Assembly: GCF_003669035.1 (NCBI RefSeq)
Contig: NZ_CP033070.1
Span: 3,410,001 to 3,474,000, forward strand
Reading direction: 5' to 3'
Origin: Chryseobacterium sp. 3008163
Lineage (GTDB): Bacteria; Bacteroidota; Bacteroidia; Flavobacteriales; Weeksellaceae
DNA: 64,000 nt
The first letter of the stretch is position 1. Every line of letters starts with the position of its first letter. Shown here one piece after another: positions 18,488 to 27,309 of the stretch. The notes under the pieces were generated by a model. The model was not told where the DNA came from, ran no database searches, and saw nothing but the letters and a program-made list of their open reading frames with translations. The position numbers and the translations under genes are program-made.

Positions 18488-19485
18488 CTACTTGATTTGA
18501 GACACAATAAAATTAACCATCGCATTATTAAGCTCGTCCTGATAGGCTTTGTCTGTGTCTTTAAAACCATGATTTCCTTTTTTGACAATAATAAGTTCGT
18601 GTGTAGTTTTAGTTTTATCCAGCATCTTATTTAGCCTTTTTGAATGTCTGATGGGTGCAATTTTATCTTTGTTACCGTGCAATATCAATGTAGGAACTGT
18701 ATTTTCCGTGTAGTAAAGTGGTGAAATGGTCTTGCAGGCTTTAATGACTTTTTTTCTTTCAGTATTAACGTCGTAGCCAGTCATTCCTTTTGCAATTTTG
18801 GTTCTGATGTCGATAATCTTTTTCGAGATTAAACCAACGATAAATAGTAAAGGCTTCGGTGCTCTGGTGTGAAGAAGTCGGTTCATATCAGTCGGTCCGA
18901 AATTGTCAACTACATAATTTACTTTTCCTGAGTATTTCGAAAGCTCCTGATCTCCCACAAATTCGTTATCAGGAGTGTAAGCAGAAAGTAAAGAAAGGTG
19001 AGCTCCGGCAGAAACACCCCAATAACCAATATTTTCAACATCAAAACCATATTGATCGGCATTTTTTCTCACCCATTTTACTGCATCTTTAGAATCTTCA
19101 ATTGGACCTGGAAAATGAACATAATCACTTACCAAACGATAATTGACACTTAAAACTGCATAGTTTTTTTCTGTAAGCTTTAGAATGGTCTGCTCAATAT
19201 AATTATCCGGAGCTATGACCTTATCTCCAAGAGCCCAAGCGCCACCATGCAGAAAAATAACAACCGGTAATTTTTCCTGACCTGAATTTTTCGGTCTGTA
19301 CATATCTAATTGTAAATCCTTGCCTTTGTCGTCTTTTTTGTAGGTAATATTTTCAGAAACGGCAGTCTTCTCCTGAAGTAAAGTACTTTTTGTTGTCTGT
19401 GAAAATAGGGATGCTGAAAAAAAGAAAATAAAAAACAGGTTTAGAAAAACCTGCTGATATTTGTATTGTTTGTCGCTGAATTCAT
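18488..19485 (-). pseudogene. Secreted alpha/beta hydrolase (carboxylesterase/BD-FAE-like), probable frameshift in the signal peptide
   Basis: The hydrolase domain shows the oxyanion motif HGGAWALGD, the nucleophile elbow GVSAGAHLS and a late LHGNKDKIAP and GNHGF (Asp, His). These fit the acetyl-esterase/kynurenine formamidase-like group. The frame is open upstream of the internal ATG at 19303 and encodes a hydrophobic LFFIFFFSASLFSQ signal end but has no start codon. An ATG at 19483-19485 (MNSATNNTNISRFF) joins it if one T is restored in the run at 19445-19449, giving 332 residues. A hairpin at 19432-19452 resembles a terminator, so the start is less certain than in other frameshifted genes. 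Confidence 0.65.
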
Positions 19486-19505
19486 AAATAAATTGTTGAG
19501 GTATG

Positions 19506-19889
19506 TTATTTCACTAACTCCTCAAAAAGTTTACCAAAAGTAATTTCCAGATCTTTAGATTTTCCCGGATGAGGCCTTGACGTTTGTACCACAGCACTTC
19601 TCACAGCGGTCAACCAACGGAATCTGTCGGGAATATCAAGAGTTGCAATTGGGCCGCCATCCTTTTTTCCTTCTGCAATATTTTTAAAACTTTCCAGATT
19701 TTTGATGATGTCATCGTAATCAAGTTTACTTTTGATCAGTTTAAATTTATCAGGACACAAGTAAAACTCTACGCGAATAAATTTTTCCCTTTTCGAAAAC
19801 ATAATCAGCCCGATGTTGAAAAACTCTTCTCTCTCAACCTTTGGCACCAGGCGTATAACGGCGTATTCGTATATTTTATCCTCTTGCAT
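19506..19889 (-). CDS. DUF3037 domain-containing protein
   Basis: 127 residues matching the DUF3037 pattern: YEYAVIRLVPKVEREEFFNIGLIMF at the N-terminus and VVQTSRPHPG near the C-terminus. The function is unknown. Its start lies 14 bases inside the upstream HipA-like kinase gene, so the two are translationally coupled. The pairing of HipA-like kinase and DUF3037 recurs in other bacteria, which implies a shared job. Confidence 0.85.
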   Translation of the reverse strand: MQEDKIYEYAVIRLVPKVEREEFFNIGLIMFSKREKFIRVEFYLCPDKFKLIKSKLDYDDIIKNLESFKNIAEGKKDGGPIATLDIPDRFRWLTAVRSAVVQTSRPHPGKSKDLEITFGKLFEELVK

Positions 19890-20649
19890 TTTTGGCTTCG
19901 TTTACAAAGATTTGAGAATTTTCTAGGCGTGTTTTCAGGAAATTGAAATATACTTCACGTATTTCATCCGGATTTTCTTCAGCGTCGTCCCAATGTAGCC
20001 AATCTTGCGGAATTAAATTAACAATCTCTCTGAAAATCTCATCATTTAAAACTTCATGTGCAAATTTTTCGGCTTCATCTAATTTTGTTGCTTGAGGAAG
20101 AAGAACGTGATCTTTTACATATTTAAACGGAGTTTTCGCCGCCGTGTCAAAATTCTGCCACGAATGATGGAAGTAAAATGAAGCGCCGTTGTCAATTACC
20201 CACAATTCTTTATGCCACATCAAAAGATTGGTATTCTTAAAAGTACGGTCGATATTGGTAATAAAAGCATCCAGCCAGACTATTTTTGAGGCTAAAAGCG
20301 GATCTACTTTAATGCTTGAATCAAAGGCTATCGATTCTGAAAGATAATGTAAACCTAAATTTAAGCCTTCAGAGTTCTTTAGTAAATCCTGAATTTCTTC
20401 ATCGGCTTCCGTTCTTCCGAAATCGACATGGAGATTCGCAAAAACGAGTTCCGGAATTTTTAAACCTAAAGCTTCTGTGATTTTTCCGCCCAAAAGTTCT
20501 GAAATCAACATTTTCACGCCATGACCTGCACCACGGAATTTTAAAACATATTTAAAATCATCATCAGCCTCCGCCAAAGCAGGAAGCGAACCACCCTCCC
20601 GGAGCGGAAGAATATAGCGCTGTACGGTAACCGTTCTTAAATCCAACAT
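19876..20649 (-). CDS. HipA-like kinase family protein
   Basis: 257 residues. The N-terminal half binds nucleotide (YVLKFRGAGHGVKMLISELL), and the catalytic stretch DAFITNIDRTFKNTNLL plus VIDNGASF correspond to the HRD-like and DFG-like motifs of HipA kinases. It lacks the HipA N-terminal subdomain and an adjacent HipB, so it is a stand-alone HipA_2-type protein. HipA kinases phosphorylate aminoacyl-tRNA synthetases; the target here is unknown. It overlaps the following DUF3037 gene by 14 bases. Confidence 0.85.
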   Translation of the reverse strand: MLDLRTVTVQRYILPLREGGSLPALAEADDDFKYVLKFRGAGHGVKMLISELLGGKITEALGLKIPELVFANLHVDFGRTEADEEIQDLLKNSEGLNLGLHYLSESIAFDSSIKVDPLLASKIVWLDAFITNIDRTFKNTNLLMWHKELWVIDNGASFYFHHSWQNFDTAAKTPFKYVKDHVLLPQATKLDEAEKFAHEVLNDEIFREIVNLIPQDWLHWDDAEENPDEIREVYFNFLKTRLENSQIFVNEAKNARG

Positions 20650-20849
20650 AACGCAAAAATAAGATTTTTACTTTGTGTTTAATTCTAATTGTACTATTTT
20701 TAAGTAAAAATCAATTTAAAGTAATTATAAAGTCAGATTTTTTTAAAATGCAAACACAGTTTGTTCTTCCGTAGGAATCTATGCAGTGGTAATTTAAAAC
20801 AGAATATGCATCTTATGGGCTGACAAAAAAATATCAGATACAAAAAAAT

Positions 20850-21698
20850 ATGAAGATCACAAAAAACCTCAACATACAACTCTCAAATCCAGAAACCAAA
20901 GATTTTCTTGCCGACGCTTATTATCCTGAAATCGAAAATGAACTTCCCTTAGTGATTTTCGTACATGGCTATAAAGGCTATAAAGATTGGGGCGCATGGA
21001 ATTTGATGGCTGAGAAATTTGCAGAGGCAGGTTTTTTCTTTGTTAAATTTAATTTTTCCCATAACGGAACTACAATTGAAAATCCTAATGGTTTTGATGA
21101 TTTAGAAGCTTTTGGAAATAATAATTATTCGAAAGAGCTTTCGGATTTGGATGTAGTTTTAAATCATTTTACTAAAGATCCAAAAGTGGATGATCAAAAA
21201 ATAGTTTTGATCGGGCATAGTCGAGGAGGAGGAATTTCTATTATTAAAACTTGCGAAGATATTAGAATCAATGGATTAATTACGTTAGCAAGTGTAGATA
21301 ATCTCGAACGTTTCCCGAAAGATGAAGCTTTTGAGAATTGGAAAAAAGAAGGAGTTTATTATGTTGAAAACGGAAGAACAAAACAACAAATGCCTCACTT
21401 TTATCAATTCTACGAAGATTTTGCTAATGATCCGCATCGCTTCGACGTAGAACGTTCCATGGAAATGGCAAAAGCTCATGTTTTGATTATTCATGGTACT
21501 TTAGACGAAGGCGTAAATGTGAAAAATGCAGAACATTTGCATGTTTTAAATCCTAATTCGGAATTATATTTAATTGAAAATGCCAATCACGTTTTCGGTG
21601 CAAAAGAACCTTGGAAGGAAGAAACTCTACCTAAAGATTTAAATAAAGTGATCGAAAAATGTATTGAATTTATCAACGATAAAATTGTGAATGAATAA
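20850..21698 (+). CDS. Alpha/beta hydrolase (dienelactone hydrolase-like)
   Basis: 282 residues and no signal peptide, so cytosolic. It shows VIFVHGYKGYKDWG (oxyanion region), the nucleophile elbow GHSRGGG, IHGTLDEGV (acid) and NANHVFG (His). The substrate is not predictable from sequence. A perfect terminator hairpin begins one base after the stop, so it is a single-gene unit, divergent from the HipA pair. Confidence 0.88.
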   Translation: MKITKNLNIQLSNPETKDFLADAYYPEIENELPLVIFVHGYKGYKDWGAWNLMAEKFAEAGFFFVKFNFSHNGTTIENPNGFDDLEAFGNNNYSKELSDLDVVLNHFTKDPKVDDQKIVLIGHSRGGGISIIKTCEDIRINGLITLASVDNLERFPKDEAFENWKKEGVYYVENGRTKQQMPHFYQFYEDFANDPHRFDVERSMEMAKAHVLIIHGTLDEGVNVKNAEHLHVLNPNSELYLIENANHVFGAKEPWKEETLPKDLNKVIEKCIEFINDKIVNE

Positions 21699-21699
21699 A

Positions 21700-21727
21700 A
21701 AATGAGTGAAAATTTTCACTCATTTTA
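21700..21727 (+). terminator. Terminator after the alpha/beta hydrolase gene
   Basis: Self-complementary AAAATGAGTGAAAA/TTTTCACTCATTTT, able to act in both directions. Confidence 0.8.
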
Positions 21728-21810
21728 TGTTGAATTTTTTTGATAAGTATTACTGCTTTAAGCGAAGCTCGATTTAATTTCCTAATAAAAATCTTAATGG
21801 TTCAAAAATC

Positions 21811-22632
21811 TTATTTTACTAAAATCATCCAAGCTTCCTCAATTTTACTGTCAAGCAAAAGTTTCTGAGCTTCCAGATGAACATTTTCATCATCATGATA
21901 ATTTTCTGAAGGTAGAACTTCCACATTGGCTAACATTCCCAAATCATTGCCTGTAAAGACTTTGCTGTATTTTATAGCATCGGGAAGAAGATCAAAACCA
22001 ATTCCTTTTGTAACCAAAGGTTTTGGAACTTCAAAAAGATTGTTTTCATTATTTCTTGAATACCAATTTCCGCCCAAACGAGCAACCATGTCTAATTTTG
22101 CTTGATCAAGATTTCCTTCTTCGTTCAGATATTCTTCTCTGATGTGAATTTTTTTAACTTCACAGATGACCAAATTTCCTGCGCCCCCTTGATCTCCTAA
22201 AGATTTTATTTCTAAAACCTTACATTCAAAATTTACAGGACATTCTTCGATCAATTTAGGCTTCACCAAATCAGCGCCTTTCATTGTCAAACCAGATTTG
22301 ATGAACTCATTGACATCATCTCCATATTCTGTTGATGCTAAAGAAATTTGCTGTACAATAGGAAAATTTACGGTTCCAATTACTACTTCAGGAACTTCTA
22401 GAACGTTTTCTAAAGTATGTTTTGTGGTATTATCCCGAACTCTTCTCGATGGTGAAAAAATCAAAATCGGTGGCACCGTACTGAACATATTAAAAAAACT
22501 GAACGGCGATAAATTACTGTTTCCATCTTTGTCAACTGTAGAAGCTAATGCAATCGGTCGCGGTGAAACGGCGGTCTGCATGATGGTTTGTAGTTGAACT
22601 GACGATATTTCTGATGGGATGAGTGTTTTCAT
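21811..22632 (-). CDS. Flavin reductase family protein (FMN-binding split barrel)
   Basis: 273 residues from the ATG at 22632 (MKTLIPSEISSVQLQ); six codons upstream lies another ATG within A/T-rich leader, less likely. The conserved block SPRPIALASTVDKDGNSNLSPFSFFN and IGTVNFP identify the flavin reductase-like, FMN-binding split barrel. Such proteins reduce flavin or act as oxygenase-associated reductases. It lies downstream of the tyrosine catabolic genes, and a copy of the 14-base motif shared with the hppD leader sits in its own leader, so a link to aromatic breakdown is possible but inferred. Confidence 0.85.
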   Translation of the reverse strand: MKTLIPSEISSVQLQTIMQTAVSPRPIALASTVDKDGNSNLSPFSFFNMFSTVPPILIFSPSRRVRDNTTKHTLENVLEVPEVVIGTVNFPIVQQISLASTEYGDDVNEFIKSGLTMKGADLVKPKLIEECPVNFECKVLEIKSLGDQGGAGNLVICEVKKIHIREEYLNEEGNLDQAKLDMVARLGGNWYSRNNENNLFEVPKPLVTKGIGFDLLPDAIKYSKVFTGNDLGMLANVEVLPSENYHDDENVHLEAQKLLLDSKIEEAWMILVK

Positions 22633-22684
22633 TTTTTTATATCTTAACACTTAAGTTATTTTAAGTATTATAATTGCGTATATT

Positions 22685-22698
22685 AAGTGCACTTAAGT
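22685..22698. promoter_or_regulatory. Operator-like motif AAGTGCACTTAAGT, copy 1
   Basis: This 14-base partly palindromic motif sits upstream of the flavin reductase gene and recurs, almost identically, at 23156-23169 and 26291-26304. Confidence 0.45.
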
Positions 22699-22716
22699 TT
22701 TGAAAATCTGCGATTT

Positions 22717-23123
22717 TCATCCTTTCGGAAGTTCTTTAAATAGTTTTGAAGCAAAAGATTCATAACCTTCATGATAAAGATTTATTACATTGAAGTTTAC
22801 TAAAATTGATCTTGGTACTTTAAGTAAATTCATGTAATTCATTGTCTGTGCTTTATGAATTGGATGAATCTCTGAAACCGATTTTAATTCTAAAACAATT
22901 AAATCTTTAATTAAAAAATCACATTTCAATTTACTTTCTCACCCTTGTATGAAAATGGTATTTCAAGTTCACTTTTGTATTTTAAACCTACTAAATTAAA
23001 TTTTTTTTCTAAACATTGATGATATACTTCTTCATACAAACCGGGACCGGCCAATTTATGAACTTCAATACAAGCTCCAACAACTTTATATGAAATGTCA
23101 TTGATGAGTTTTTGTGTAATCAT
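22717..23123 (-). pseudogene. GxxExxY protein, frameshifted
   Basis: MITQKLINDISYKVVGACIE, GPGLYEEVYHQCL (the name-giving GxxExxY motif) and IPFSYKGEKV are typical. The frame then stops; one frame over it continues KCDFLIKDLIVLELK with the conserved acidic/Lys block and ends at 22717. A single base is missing around 22919-22935. Repaired length is 135 residues, normal for the family. The family has a PD-(D/E)XK nuclease-like pattern but no proven role. An 11-bp inverted repeat flanks the gene (22646-22656 and 23200-23210), which hints at insertion between neighbours. Confidence 0.82.
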
Positions 23124-23155
23124 GTTTAAAAAAGAAAATCAGAGATTTTCAAAAA

Positions 23156-23169
23156 ACTAAAGTGAACTT
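23156..23169. promoter_or_regulatory. Operator-like motif, copy 2 (reverse orientation)
   Basis: ACTAAAGTGAACTT is the reverse complement of AAGTTCACTTTAGT, differing by one base from the hppD-leader copy. It lies between fahA and the GxxExxY gene. Confidence 0.4.
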
Positions 23170-23221
23170 AAAATATTCATTGCCTTTTAACTTAAAAATA
23201 CTTAAGTGTTTAAAATTAAAT

Positions 23222-24469
23222 CTATTTAGTTGGAATAATTTTACCAGAAACCTCGCCAAAACCTACTCTCATACCATCTTTTTCTGCCCAAGCTTTCATG
23301 GTCACAGTATCGTTATTTTCAATGAATTTTCTTTCTTGTCCGTTGCTTAATGTGATTGGGTTTTGTCCTCTCCAAGTCAATTCAAGCATAGAGCCGTATG
23401 ATTTTGGGTCGTTTCCTGAGATGGTTCCACTTGCGTAGATATCTCCAACTTCCAAATTACAGCCGTTTACCGTATGATGAGCCAATTGCTGCGTCATATT
23501 CCAGTACATGTATTTATAGTTGCTTTCTGAAATCAGGTTTTCTTCACCGTTTTCAGGTTGGATATACACTTCAAGATTTATATCATAATTTTTATCCCCT
23601 TCAAATTTTAAATAATCCAAAACTTCAGGTTCCTGAGTTGGAGAAGTAGTTCTGAATGGTTCCAAGGCTTCCAAAGTTACGACCCATGGAGAAATTGATG
23701 AGCCGAAATTTTTAGCCAAAAACGGTCCTAGCGGAACATATTCCCAAGACTGGATATCTCTAGCTGACCAGTCGTTGAAAATCACCATTCCGAAGATGGC
23801 ATTTTCAGCATCTTTTGTAGATACGCTTTCTCCCATTTCAGTATTTTGGTTGATGATGAAAGCCATTTCCAATTCAAAATCTAACTGTTTGCAAGGTCCG
23901 AAAACAGGTTTGTCTGCGTCGGCAGGTTTCATCTGGCCTTTTGGACGGTTAATCTCAGTTCCTGAAACGACGATCGATGAAGCTCTTCCGTGATAACCTA
24001 CCGGTAAATGCTTCCAGTTTGGTAGCAATGCGTTTGCTGGGTCACGGAACATTTTTCCAACATTTGTTGCGTGTTCGATGCTGCTGTAAAAATCTGTGTA
24101 GTTTGGAATATGAATCGGCATGATCATTTTTACCTGATCCAAATCGTAGAATGCATCTTCAATGGTTTTTTCATCTTTAGATAAAATCGAACCTTCTTGT
24201 AATAATTCCTGAATTCTTAAACGAACAGCGTTGGTTACAGGTTTTCCTAATTCAATTAATTCATTTAAAGTATATGCTTCGAAAACATTGTCGTCTAAAC
24301 CTGCGATTTCTTCAAAATAAGAAAGGTCGTATAAAAGGGCAAGATCAACAACCTGGTCGCCGATTCTTGTACAACAGGCGATAAATTCTTTGTTAAATAC
24401 AGCAACTCCGAAAGGAATATTGTGTATCGAAAAGTCTGAATTTGAATTATATTCTACAAATGATTTCAT
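23222..24469 (-). CDS. fahA: Fumarylacetoacetase
   Basis: 415 residues, the usual length. It catalyses the last step of tyrosine breakdown, fumarylacetoacetate to fumarate and acetoacetate. Conserved stretches are GVAVFNKEFIACCTRIGDQV, DFYSSIEHATNVGKMFR, WKHLPVGYHGRASSIVVSG, the metal-site ELEMAF, NDWSARDIQSWEYVPLGPF and SGNDPKSYGSMLE. It lies downstream of hppD and a small secreted protein on the same strand. Confidence 0.97.
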   Translation of the reverse strand: MKSFVEYNSNSDFSIHNIPFGVAVFNKEFIACCTRIGDQVVDLALLYDLSYFEEIAGLDDNVFEAYTLNELIELGKPVTNAVRLRIQELLQEGSILSKDEKTIEDAFYDLDQVKMIMPIHIPNYTDFYSSIEHATNVGKMFRDPANALLPNWKHLPVGYHGRASSIVVSGTEINRPKGQMKPADADKPVFGPCKQLDFELEMAFIINQNTEMGESVSTKDAENAIFGMVIFNDWSARDIQSWEYVPLGPFLAKNFGSSISPWVVTLEALEPFRTTSPTQEPEVLDYLKFEGDKNYDINLEVYIQPENGEENLISESNYKYMYWNMTQQLAHHTVNGCNLEVGDIYASGTISGNDPKSYGSMLELTWRGQNPITLSNGQERKFIENNDTVTMKAWAEKDGMRVGFGEVSGKIIPTK

Positions 24470-24516
24470 AATGTGATAGTTTGATTTAGATTTTAAAGTA
24501 ATCTTTTTGAAAGTTA

Positions 24517-24981
24517 TTATTTTGATTTTTTAGTATAAGATTCTTCATCAATCCATCGGTCTCTCGAATTGATGTCTATCAGATAGATAATTTCTTTCTG
24601 CTTGGTTAAAAGAAGTGTTTTTGAAACGGGAATCGGAATTTTTTTGTTCTCAAGTTTATCAGCTCTTAAAGAAATGATATTCTTTTTTCTGATGATATCT
24701 CCAGAAAAAACATTTGATGTACTTTGTCCGGTCGCTTTATCGTCAAACATTTCAACGTACGTCGCATCTTTCCCTTTGATAATGATGAAACTTCTTTCTG
24801 TATGGTCTGGGAAATCTTTGATGAGAACAAATTTTTTATTCTCTACACTTACGTTTTCAAGATGTTGATTGATACCTCTTCTTTCCTCCAAAACAGTTAG
24901 AATTTTATCTAGTGCTGCATAATTTTGAGCCTTAGATAAAAGACTGATAAAAAATAATGTACAGATGAATAATTTTTTCAT
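24517..24981 (-). CDS. Hypothetical secreted protein
   Basis: 154 residues with a signal peptide (MKKLFICTLFFISLLSKAQ) and no known motif. The mature part is strand-rich with FVLIKDFPDHTERSFIIIKGK and a basic tail. It sits between hppD and fahA on the same strand but after an apparent terminator of hppD, so its link to tyrosine breakdown is positional only. Confidence 0.7.
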   Translation of the reverse strand: MKKLFICTLFFISLLSKAQNYAALDKILTVLEERRGINQHLENVSVENKKFVLIKDFPDHTERSFIIIKGKDATYVEMFDDKATGQSTSNVFSGDIIRKKNIISLRADKLENKKIPIPVSKTLLLTKQKEIIYLIDINSRDRWIDEESYTKKSK

Positions 24982-25003
24982 GAGTTTGTGTTTGTAAAAA
25001 AAA

Positions 25004-25031
25004 TTTTGTCAAGATCTGCATCCTGACAAAA
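25004..25031 (-). terminator. Terminator of hppD
   Basis: Stem TTTTGTCA/TGACAAAA followed on the minus strand by eight T. Confidence 0.8.
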
Positions 25032-25051
25032 CTCTATATTTTATTTTAAAA

Positions 25052-26182
25052 TTAAAGATTACCTCTTTTTTCCTGCTCTCTTTCTAAAGCTTCGAAAAGT
25101 GCTTTGAAATTACCTGCACCAAAGCTTTGTGCACCATGTCTTTCAATGATTTCGAAGAAAAGGGTAGGGCGGTCTTCTACAGGTTTTGTGAAGATTTGTA
25201 ATAAATAACCTTCCTCATCATGGTCAATTAAAATACCTAAATCCTGAAGTTTTTTCAAGTCTTCGTCAATATGGCCAACTCTCTCAGGAACCATGTTGTA
25301 ATACGCTTCCGGTGGAGCAGAAAGGAATTCTACGCCTCTCTTTTTAAGTTCGGTAACCGTGTGAATAATATCTTTTGTTGCAACTGCAATGTGCTGCACA
25401 CCTTCTCCTTCATAGAAATCAAGATATTCTTCAACTTGAGATTTTTTCTTTCCTTCTGCCGGCTCGTTGATTGGGAATTTTGCAAAACCGTTTCCGTTTG
25501 ACATTACCTTAGACATCAATGCAGAATATTCTGTGTTGATTTGTTTGTCGTCAAACGAAAGAATGTTCACAAATCCCATTACTTTTTCGTACCATTCAAC
25601 AGTTGGGATCATTCTGTCCCAATCTACGTTTCCTACGCAATGGTCAACATATAATAATCCTGCTTCTTCAGGTTTGTAATCGCTTTCCCATTTTTGATAA
25701 CCAGGCATGAAAGGTCCTGTATAGTTTTTTCTTTCAATAAACATGTGAACAGTTTCTCCGTACGTGTAAATTCCGGACATTTTTACTTCACCATGCTCAT
25801 CTGTCAAAGTTACTGGCTCTAAATAAGGTTTTCCACCTCTTTTTGTAGTTTCTTCAAATGCAGAATAAGCATCGTCTACCCAAAGTGCCAAGATTTTCAC
25901 TCCATCGCCGTGTTTTTTTACATGTTCACTAACTGGCGAATCAGATTTTAGACCTGTTGTAAGGATTAATCTGATTTTCCCTTGTTGTAGAACATAAGAT
26001 GCACGATCTCTTACTCCGGTTTCAGGACCTGCGTAAGCAACTGACTGAAAACCAAATGCTGTCTTATAATAATGAGCGGCCTGTTTAGCGTTTCCTACAT
26101 AAAACTCAATGTAATCTGTACCATTTATTGGTAAAAAATTCTCAGCCTGAGCAATTTTTTCGGCAAATGTAAGTGTTGACAT
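25052..26182 (-). CDS. hppD: 4-hydroxyphenylpyruvate dioxygenase
   Basis: 376 residues; converts 4-hydroxyphenylpyruvate to homogentisate. It has two vicinal-oxygen-chelate halves. The iron ligands are visible as the His in YVDHCVGNV, the His in VQHIAVATKDI and the Glu in FFEIIERHG. The product-channel motif SFGAGNFKALFEA closes the protein. It has its own terminator and an operator-like motif 109-122 bases upstream of the ATG, shared with the flavin reductase leader. Confidence 0.97.
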   Translation of the reverse strand: MSTLTFAEKIAQAENFLPINGTDYIEFYVGNAKQAAHYYKTAFGFQSVAYAGPETGVRDRASYVLQQGKIRLILTTGLKSDSPVSEHVKKHGDGVKILALWVDDAYSAFEETTKRGGKPYLEPVTLTDEHGEVKMSGIYTYGETVHMFIERKNYTGPFMPGYQKWESDYKPEEAGLLYVDHCVGNVDWDRMIPTVEWYEKVMGFVNILSFDDKQINTEYSALMSKVMSNGNGFAKFPINEPAEGKKKSQVEEYLDFYEGEGVQHIAVATKDIIHTVTELKKRGVEFLSAPPEAYYNMVPERVGHIDEDLKKLQDLGILIDHDEEGYLLQIFTKPVEDRPTLFFEIIERHGAQSFGAGNFKALFEALEREQEKRGNL

Positions 26183-26290
26183 ATTTTCTATTTTTACTTT
26201 TATTTAATGGATTGCAAATTACAAAATTCTTGTATATAATTAAAAACATTATTGTTGTGTAATCGGTTGCGTTATTTTTAATATATATTA

Positions 26291-26304
26291 AAGTTCACTT
26301 AAGT
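26291..26304. promoter_or_regulatory. Operator-like motif AAGTTCACTTAAGT, copy 3, upstream of hppD
   Basis: Differs by one base from the copy at 22685-22698. A further half site (ATTTAAGT) follows at once. Confidence 0.45.
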
Positions 26305-26389
26305 ATATTTAAGTTTACTTTTGTTTTATTATTTATTCTATATTTGTATTAGAAAATAGATGTCGAAAAGAAGTTATTTCAAAACAACG

Positions 26390-26413
26390 AAAGCCGTAAT
26401 TAATTACGGCTTT
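26390..26413 (-). terminator. Terminator of the 260-residue regulator-like gene
   Basis: Stem AAAGCCGTAAT/ATTACGGCTTT, placed directly at the stop codon. Confidence 0.75.
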
Positions 26414-27195
26414 TATTTTTTATTATTTAATCTTCCGGCATCAGGATTGTAATTATCCCAAATTTTCCATATGTTATCAATTTTACGAATGAAATAAATT
26501 TGTGTGTTGAGTTGATTTACAAAATGTTCTTCTCCGGTTTCTCCTACCTTGAATAAAAGATTCCAGAATTCCTGAGTTTCTAGGATTTTTTTATCATGCT
26601 CGTCTGTAACGATATTGACATCGAATATTTCAAAATTAGAACGATTGTTTTTAGTTACGAGTTCAAACTGTCTCTCGCAAAGCTCACGACTGAATTCTGA
26701 TGCTCTTTCCAGAAACGGAGAATTGTCAAATACAAGATCCTTAAACAGGTCTAATTTCAAGATTGGGAAATTTTTATATAAATCAAAAACGGTCGCACAG
26801 TATTGGTAAACAATATCAGTGGAAAAGACTTCATCATTTTGTTCTTTACCATTTATATCACTTTCTTTTAAATGATAAATGTATGCGTTGAGATCTTTAA
26901 AGCCTAAAAATATGCAGATTTTATCAAGCGTCTTCAAAAAACGCAGATCATTGTGGGTTTTATCCTGATAATCATTTTCAAAAAATCGCTGCAGGGTAAT
27001 GTGTGAAATCGTATTTCCTAATTCAAATCTTTTATCGTCTTTAAGCTCTTCTGATAAAGCCAGCTCTTCTTTGATAATTTCTGAAAGAATTATATAATGA
27101 CTTCTCTTCCATTCGTTCACCTTTCCTAAAACAGAATCCTGAACTTTTGGATGTTTTACAACTTCATCTTTTATAGAATTATAAATCGTCTTCAA
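26413..27195 (-). CDS. Hypothetical protein with an HTH-like N-terminal region
   Basis: 260 residues, soluble, no signal. Residues about 65-110 (ISHITLQRFFENDYQ to LKTLDKICIFLGFKDLNAY) match a pattern common in uncharacterised Bacteroidetes proteins (TLxRFF ... TLDxLAxFLGF-x-W/L-x-x-F) that looks like a small DNA- or RNA-binding helical domain. The C-terminal third (FWNLLFKVGETGEEHFVN, WKIWDNYNPDAG) is consistent with an NTF2-like cup. It lies between hppD and the CoA-transferase gene on the same strand with its own terminator. A regulatory role is a guess. Confidence 0.55.
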   Translation of the reverse strand: MKTIYNSIKDEVVKHPKVQDSVLGKVNEWKRSHYIILSEIIKEELALSEELKDDKRFELGNTISHITLQRFFENDYQDKTHNDLRFLKTLDKICIFLGFKDLNAYIYHLKESDINGKEQNDEVFSTDIVYQYCATVFDLYKNFPILKLDLFKDLVFDNSPFLERASEFSRELCERQFELVTKNNRSNFEIFDVNIVTDEHDKKILETQEFWNLLFKVGETGEEHFVNQLNTQIYFIRKIDNIWKIWDNYNPDAGRLNNKK

Positions 27196-27309
27196 ATGTG
27201 TAATGTTTATATAACAAAAGTTTTTAGCAAAAAGATTGCCAAAAACTTTTTTGTCTATTTTAATTAAATGTACGTATTTTTTAGATAAATATGAGATTTT
27301 AGATCTTTT

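Larger units (their letters stand above)
22646..23210. repeat. 11-bp inverted repeat flanking the GxxExxY gene
   Basis: AACACTTAAGT at 22646-22656 and its reverse complement ACTTAAGTGTT at 23200-23210 bracket the gene. The core ACTTAAGT is itself palindromic, so the repeat may instead be two regulatory sites. Confidence 0.45.

Noticed and set aside
18859..19092. Plus-strand open frame opposite the hydrolase gene
   Set aside because: Antisense shadow of the hydrolase with a low-complexity product.
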